From: a virus
Direction: 5' to 3' (one strand)
DNA: 26,764 nucleotides
Virus record (IMG/VR): IMGVR_UViG_3300007508_000586
Coordinates: 1-26,764 of that record
Shown: piece after piece, positions 22,237 to 26,764 of the stretch
Layout: every line of letters starts with the position of its first letter
Numbering within the stretch: the first letter of the stretch is position 1
Made by a program: the position numbers and the translations under genes
The notes under the pieces: generated by a model
What the model was told of the DNA's origin: nothing
Databases searched by the model: none
The model's input: only the letters and a program-made list of their open reading frames with translations

Positions 22237-23249
22237 TTAAAATAAAATTATATGAGCATGAAATTCATAGAAATGAAACTACATTTAGACCATTTTTAAT
22301 GGCACAAAATATATTTAGAGATGTTGGTATAGAGTTTACTGCTTCTGATGATTATGATTTTGCTTTTGTTGGTCAGGCAAGTATAATAGATAAGAAAAAA
22401 TCATTAAAAGAATCAGTAGAAAAGGGATTGGATTTTGTTTCTAAAATTACTGGAGAGTATTTTATAGTTGATGGTCAAGATGCAACTACATTAATTGGAA
22501 CGATAGATGTATTTAGAGAATCAAATGCATTATTATTTCTTAAAAATTCTTATTTAAAAAATTTTGATTTATATAAAAAAGGCTGGGCTAATGGTAGAAT
22601 GTATTGGGGGATAGGGGAATATTCAGTTCCAGATATTGATGAATTAAAGCCCAAAATGAAACTTACTGGTTGTAATTGGCTACACACAATTCAGCCAAAT
22701 TGGTTAGATTATAACCAAAAAAAATCATATGATATATCTTGCATGTTTGGTTATCCTACCCAAGTACCAGTTTATGAACATGAATTGTGCCAAACAGATT
22801 ATTATGATTTACACAGAAAAAATTTAATGAGTATTATTGGTGATAAATATAAAATAGCTAGTTTAGTAGATGGCAAAAGAATACCAATACAAGATTATTA
22901 TCAAAAGATGTTTGATTCAAAGATTATTATGGCTCCGATTGGATATGGTGAAATGGCACCTCGAGATTTGGAGTCAGCAATGTTTGGTTGTGTATTAATT
23001 AAGCCAGACATGAGTTATATTTTATCAGAACCATTTATATACGAAGATGATAAAACATATATTGCAGTAAATTACGATTGGTCAAATTTAGAAGAAAAAA
23101 TAGATTATGTATTGTCAGATTATAATACTGTACGGGAAAGACTTGTTGAAAATATGAGAAAACAATATGAAGAAAAATATGATTTGAAAAATTTAGTTTT
23201 ACATTTATATAATATATTAACAAATTTAAGTGAGGTTAGCGAAGAATGA
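22233..23249 (+). CDS. Putative glycosyltransferase, exostosin/GT-B-like
   Basis: In this 338-aa protein the C-terminal half carries KMFDSKIIMAPIGYGEMAPRDLESAMFGCVLIKPD, with the layout of the donor-binding domain of exostosin-like and GT1-like proteins (a conserved Gly followed by Arg/Glu and a small-residue helix). The N-terminal half has no clear motif. The position, with 4-bp overlaps to GT genes on both sides, supports a glycan role. The exact family is uncertain. Confidence 0.68.
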   Translation: MIKIKLYEHEIHRNETTFRPFLMAQNIFRDVGIEFTASDDYDFAFVGQASIIDKKKSLKESVEKGLDFVSKITGEYFIVDGQDATTLIGTIDVFRESNALLFLKNSYLKNFDLYKKGWANGRMYWGIGEYSVPDIDELKPKMKLTGCNWLHTIQPNWLDYNQKKSYDISCMFGYPTQVPVYEHELCQTDYYDLHRKNLMSIIGDKYKIASLVDGKRIPIQDYYQKMFDSKIIMAPIGYGEMAPRDLESAMFGCVLIKPDMSYILSEPFIYEDDKTYIAVNYDWSNLEEKIDYVLSDYNTVRERLVENMRKQYEEKYDLKNLVLHLYNILTNLSEVSEE

Positions 23250-24268
23250 GATTTGCAATGGTAATAGATGGATGTGTTCAGAGATCTTATTATGTAAAAG
23301 ATAAGAGATCTTATAAATTTGGTACAAATGAACCATATTCACACCATCATTCTATTGGTAATGAATGTCATTTAGGAATTTGGGGTTGGCCATTTTTATT
23401 TGACGGATATTTTATAAATTGGACGGAGTTTGAAGACCTCCCTACTTTAGATTTAGATGTTATTATGGTAGCTATTGAAAAAAATCCAAATAAATATAAT
23501 GTTAGTATGTTGCGCAAGAAGTATCCTAATGCTACCATTGTCAGTTTTATAAAAGAAGCCTATTGGATAAATTCAAGTTTAGAACAAAGGGTAAACTTTT
23601 TTAAATCTTGTGATGTCATAACATTTCCTTGGAATGTACAGCGAGATAACAATGGTATATCTGTTCTAAGAGATGCAAATGGTAACGTAATTACTTATAG
23701 TGTAACTAGTTTAGGAATAGATAATTTAACTGAACTTTGTGGTAAACAAGTTCATTATGTTCCACAACCACATGACGTAGATTTCTTATATGATAGATAT
23801 TTTCAACAAGAAAAACAAATAAAAATTTTAAACTACAAAGCACCAGAAAAATCACCAGGTGAGGATACTGAAAGTTTTGTGGATTATATTAGTAAAAAGT
23901 ATGAGATACCTACATTTCAACACGTGGTTAAATATTCAGGACCCGAGTGTAAACAATGGGAACAATTTTTAGAAGGTATAACATCTTCTTTATATTGTTT
24001 TAATTTAGATCCTGTTAAGACTGGTGGTTCAATGGCAGTTCAATGTGCATCTTTGGGTATTTTAAATATTGGTGGTCTTCAATATTCACATGAAATATTA
24101 TTTTCTGAAACTGCTACAAATGAATGGGAAAGATTAGAAGAAGTATTTCAGAAGATACACTCAGAACCGAAATTTAGAGATGATATTATTAGTTATGCTT
24201 TTAATAAAGCAAGAAGTCATTATTCACATGAATCTGTAAGGAAAAGATTTTTAGAGGTAGTAAGTTAA
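23246..24268 (+). CDS. Putative glycosyltransferase-like protein
   Basis: This 340-aa protein looks like a two-domain GT-B protein. The N-terminal half contains VSFIKEAYWINSSLEQRVNF and DVITFPWNV; the C-terminal half has LYCFNLDPVKTGGSMAVQCA, then LGILNIGG, like a donor-binding site where a surface list of sugars is selected. No canonical E-x7-E or DxD is obvious. It overlaps the preceding gene by 4 bp and directly abuts the next. Assignment rests on layout and context. Confidence 0.58.
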   Translation: MRFAMVIDGCVQRSYYVKDKRSYKFGTNEPYSHHHSIGNECHLGIWGWPFLFDGYFINWTEFEDLPTLDLDVIMVAIEKNPNKYNVSMLRKKYPNATIVSFIKEAYWINSSLEQRVNFFKSCDVITFPWNVQRDNNGISVLRDANGNVITYSVTSLGIDNLTELCGKQVHYVPQPHDVDFLYDRYFQQEKQIKILNYKAPEKSPGEDTESFVDYISKKYEIPTFQHVVKYSGPECKQWEQFLEGITSSLYCFNLDPVKTGGSMAVQCASLGILNIGGLQYSHEILFSETATNEWERLEEVFQKIHSEPKFRDDIISYAFNKARSHYSHESVRKRFLEVVS

Positions 24269-24982
24269 ATGAAAGTTTATGTAGGGACTAGTGATAAATA
24301 CATTCATCTAATAGAAATTTATCAATTTCTATTTAATAAATTTTGGGGTAATGGATATGAAGTAGTCGTGTTGGGATACCAAGAACCTCAGTTTAAATTG
24401 GATGATAATTTTACTTTTCATTCTTTGGGAGTGTCTAGAAATAATCCAAGTGAATGGGGAACTGATTTAAAAAGATATTTTGAAGGTATAGATGATAAGT
24501 TTTTTATTTTTATGTTAGAGGATATGTTTCCAGCAAATCCTGTTAATTTTGATTTGTTAAATGACATTATAAATTATTTAGATGATAACATAGGAAGATT
24601 TAACATAACAAATACTCATGATAGATGTAGATATTTAGACACGGTAGAGGATGGTAAGTTAAATGGATATACTTTATTAAAGTGTACACCAACATCTAAT
24701 TATAGAATATCTACAATACCATCCATATGGAACAGACAATATTTTTTGAGGTATTTAAAAAGTGAGATGTCACCTTGGGAATTTGAAGTTGATGGTTCAA
24801 ATGAAGCAAAAGAAGATGGTTTTAGAATCTTAGGAATAAAAGATACATATGCTTTAGATAGTACCCTCTCTGTCAGACGAGGTAATTTAAGTATAGACCT
24901 AGATTTTTCTGTTTGTGATAATCCTAGTGACTCTGTTAGTGAAGAGGTTCTTAACGAGATGAGAGAAAAAAACATAATATGA
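24269..24982 (+). CDS. Putative glycosyltransferase, GT-A-like
   Basis: In this 237-aa protein, KFFIFMLEDMFPANPVNFDLL carries an LED motif at the position of the metal-binding acidic motif in small GT-A enzymes. WGTDLKRYFEGIDD before it and RISTIPSIWNRQYFLRYLKSEMSPWEFE after it resemble phage and capsule sugar transferases. It abuts the upstream stop and overlaps the next start by 4 bp. Near its 3' end (from about 24850) the codon use shifts toward the pattern of the following sugar genes. Confidence 0.62.
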   Translation: MKVYVGTSDKYIHLIEIYQFLFNKFWGNGYEVVVLGYQEPQFKLDDNFTFHSLGVSRNNPSEWGTDLKRYFEGIDDKFFIFMLEDMFPANPVNFDLLNDIINYLDDNIGRFNITNTHDRCRYLDTVEDGKLNGYTLLKCTPTSNYRISTIPSIWNRQYFLRYLKSEMSPWEFEVDGSNEAKEDGFRILGIKDTYALDSTLSVRRGNLSIDLDFSVCDNPSDSVSEEVLNEMREKNII

Positions 24983-25872
24983 ACGTTCTAGTAACAGGCG
25001 GTAGTGGTTTAGTGGGTAGACATTTAAAAGATATAGAACCTAACTACTTCTATGTTTCATCTGAGTACGATTTACTGAATACGTATTCAATTGATTCTAT
25101 GTTTGACAAGTATAGTCCAGATGCTGTTGTTCATCTAGCTGCTAGGGTTGGTGGTATAGTAGATAATATTACTAATCCAGTTGATTACTATGAACAAAAT
25201 GTTTTGATGAATACAAACCTAGTCAAGAAGTGTCATGAGTATGGTATAAATAGATTGATTGTAATGGGAAGCTCGTGTAGTTATCCAAACGTAGTTGACA
25301 GTTATCCAATGAAGGAAGAGAGTTTGTTTGATGGTAGACCACCAAGTGATAACTTTTCATATGCAATATCTAAAAGAGCATTAATATCACACATAGACTC
25401 TTATGTAAAACAATACAAAAAGAATTGGTGTTACTTAATACCATGTAACTTATACGGTGAACATGATAAGTATGAAGAACACCATAGTCACTTCATATCA
25501 GCATTAATAAAAAAGATTTACGAGTCTGTGGACACGATAAATATATGGGGAACTGGTAAACCACTAAGACAGTTCATGTACGCTGGTGATTTAGCTAAAG
25601 TTATACAATACATGATTAAAAATAATATTGTAGATAATTTTAATGTGGCACCTGACTTTAATTACTCTATAGAAGAGATGACTAAAATAGGGTTGAAGGC
25701 TTGTGGTAGAGAAGATTTAGAAATAGTTTATGATAAGACAAAACCAGATGGTCAGTATAGAAAAGATATTGATTCATCTAAATTACTTTCAGTATTGAAA
25801 GATTTTAAATTCACTTCGTTAGAAGAAGGTATAAGGAGAGTTTATGATAACTTTAGTAAAAGACACGATTGA
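24979..25872 (+). CDS. GDP-L-fucose synthase / ColC-like epimerase-reductase
   Basis: This 297-aa short-chain (extended SDR) enzyme has TGGSGLVG (NADPH-binding GxxGxxG, 7-13), HLAARVGGI, GSSCSYP (97-103) with the Ser and Cys used in C3/C5 epimerisation, the YxxxK catalytic pair (Tyr128, Lys132), NLYGEHD and KPDGQYRK. Fcl/WcaG is 321 aa. It converts a GDP-4-keto-6-deoxymannose-type sugar to the L-series by epimerisation and reduction. Because the next gene is ColD-like, the ColC function (GDP-L-colitose formation) is as likely as GDP-L-fucose. The start, ATG 24979, overlaps the previous stop as ATGA. Gmd, which would make the precursor, is not in the window. Confidence 0.88.
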   Translation: MNVLVTGGSGLVGRHLKDIEPNYFYVSSEYDLLNTYSIDSMFDKYSPDAVVHLAARVGGIVDNITNPVDYYEQNVLMNTNLVKKCHEYGINRLIVMGSSCSYPNVVDSYPMKEESLFDGRPPSDNFSYAISKRALISHIDSYVKQYKKNWCYLIPCNLYGEHDKYEEHHSHFISALIKKIYESVDTINIWGTGKPLRQFMYAGDLAKVIQYMIKNNIVDNFNVAPDFNYSIEEMTKIGLKACGREDLEIVYDKTKPDGQYRKDIDSSKLLSVLKDFKFTSLEEGIRRVYDNFSKRHD

Positions 25873-26764
25873 TGAAAAAGACATAGACCGATTGGTGGAT
25901 TGGTTAAAAACCTATCCAAGATTAACGAAAGGTAAGGTAACCTTAGAGTTAGAGAGAAAGTACGCGGATTGGTTGGGAACTGAGTATTCAGTATTTTGTA
26001 ACTCTGGTTCTTCTGCTAATCTACTAATGTTATCAGCTATAATAGAAAAGTATAAGTCTAAGAAGGTGGTTGTTCCGTCAGTTGCTTGGGCTACTGATTT
26101 GGCACCTGTAATGCAGTTAGGATTGAAACCACTATTATGTGATTGTAACATGCAAGACCTATCAGTAGACTTAGAACATCTAGAAAAAATATTTAAAACG
26201 GAATCACCAGACGCTCTATTATTAGTTTCAGTTTTAGGTTTAGTTCCTAACATGGGTAAGATAGTAGAGTTGTGTGAAAGGTATGGTGTCATTTTATTGG
26301 AAGACACTTGTGAATCAATGGGTTCAGAATTTAGGGATAAAAAACTTGGTACTTTTGGTTTGATGTCTTCCTTTTCTACTTTCTTTGGACACCACATATC
26401 CACAATTGAAGGTGGGTTTGTCTGTACGGATGATGAAGAGTTGTATGAACTTTTGGTATCGTTACGAAGTCATGGTTGGGCTAGAGAGTCAAGTGTAGAA
26501 ACACAGTTTAAATTACAACAAGAATGGGATGTTACTGATTTTGATTCTCTATATACATTTTACTATCCAGGTTATAACGTTAGGTCTACAGACTTACAAG
26601 CGTACATAGGGTTAACACAGATAGATAAACTAGATGATTGGGGTAGAAAGAGAGAGTCTAACTTTCACACCTATTATGATAATATCAGAGGTGATTATTG
26701 GAAACCAAAATATGATTTAAATAATTTTACATCAAACTTTGCCTACCCAATAATACATCCTAAT
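25844..26764 (+). CDS. ColD-like GDP-4-keto-6-deoxymannose 3-dehydratase, 3'-truncated by window end
   Basis: This is a 307-residue fragment of a DegT/DnrJ-family PLP enzyme. It has the phosphate-binding loop CNSGSSANLL (52-61), LLEDTCESMG with Asp154 for the pyridine ring, LGTFGLM, and then FGHHISTIEGG. His183 takes the place of the usual PLP-lysine, as in ColD (His188) and the E1 3-dehydrases, so it should remove a 3-hydroxyl rather than transaminate freely. PGYNVRSTDLQAYIG follows, also like ColD. ATG 25844 has AGGAGA 5 bp upstream and overlaps the previous gene by 29 bp. A minus-strand ORF over this gene is a shadow. The substrate (GDP-sugar) is inferred from the ColC-like neighbour. Confidence 0.87.
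   Translation, partial: MITLVKDTIDEKDIDRLVDWLKTYPRLTKGKVTLELERKYADWLGTEYSVFCNSGSSANLLMLSAIIEKYKSKKVVVPSVAWATDLAPVMQLGLKPLLCDCNMQDLSVDLEHLEKIFKTESPDALLLVSVLGLVPNMGKIVELCERYGVILLEDTCESMGSEFRDKKLGTFGLMSSFSTFFGHHISTIEGGFVCTDDEELYELLVSLRSHGWARESSVETQFKLQQEWDVTDFDSLYTFYYPGYNVRSTDLQAYIGLTQIDKLDDWGRKRESNFHTYYDNIRGDYWKPKYDLNNFTSNFAYPIIHPN

Noticed and set aside
25912-26403. Minus-strand 163-aa ORF
   Set aside because: It is antisense to the well-supported ColD-like gene and shows no protein-family motif.
25844-26764. Ordinary DegT-family sugar aminotransferase (perosamine-synthase type)
   Set aside because: The PLP-binding lysine is replaced by histidine (FGHHIST), the hallmark of 3-dehydratases such as ColD.

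Overview
The window is about 26.8 kb of AT-rich DNA (roughly one third G+C by eye). All recognisable genes lie on the + strand, packed with 1-30 bp overlaps. The replication genes are those of a T4-superfamily (Tevenvirinae-like) tailed phage: a gp41-type DnaB helicase, gp43 family-B polymerase, gp45 sliding clamp and gp44/gp62 clamp loader. The sequence style resembles uncultured marine myoviruses. The host is not shown directly. The 918-aa TonB-dependent receptor has an N-terminal carboxypeptidase-regulatory-like domain, an architecture typical of Bacteroidota and related marine phyla such as Marinimicrobia, which suggests a Gram-negative host of that kind (inference). I found no tRNA, rRNA, CRISPR array, integrase or virion structural gene.

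Layout. (1) 1-2723: the 3' part of an N4/N6 DNA methyltransferase, then the helicase. (2) 2789-6284: a class II (B12-dependent) ribonucleotide reductase, NrdJ, broken into two half-genes inside an intein; a free-standing PD-(D/E)XK homing endonuclease gene sits between the halves. The halves carry matching N- and C-intein segments, so the enzyme is probably rebuilt by protein trans-splicing. (3) 6364-9160: an outer-membrane TonB-dependent receptor gene with its own leader and a strong rho-independent terminator, an unusual cargo for a phage. (4) 9235-17895: the replisome operon, polymerase - clamp - Mom-like DNA-modification enzyme - clamp loader large subunit - HAD phosphatase - zinc ribbon - small protein - clamp loader small subunit - Nmad1-like protein - Cas4/RecB-like nuclease - unknown - SLOG protein - RHH protein - 41-aa ORF. 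(5) 17897-26764: a glycan island with six glycosyltransferase-like genes, two conserved hypothetical genes, a GDP-fucose-synthase/ColC-like reductase and a ColD-like PLP enzyme cut by the window end.

How the parts may work together. The helicase, polymerase, clamp and loader copy the genome and NrdJ supplies deoxynucleotides. The methyltransferase, Mom-like enzyme and Nmad1-like protein probably mark phage DNA against host nucleases. The Mom-like gene overlaps both the clamp and clamp-loader genes, which would tie modification to replication. The receptor could bring nutrients (possibly cobalamin, needed by NrdJ) into the infected cell, or alter surface recognition. The glycan island may remodel host surface polysaccharide or decorate virions, and its last two genes suggest a 3,6-dideoxy sugar such as colitose.

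No gap without a gene exceeds 120 bp. The larger gaps (2724-2788, 3884-3945, 6285-6363, 9121-9234, 11758-11816) hold leaders, ribosome-binding sites, one terminator and a recurring AT-rich motif.
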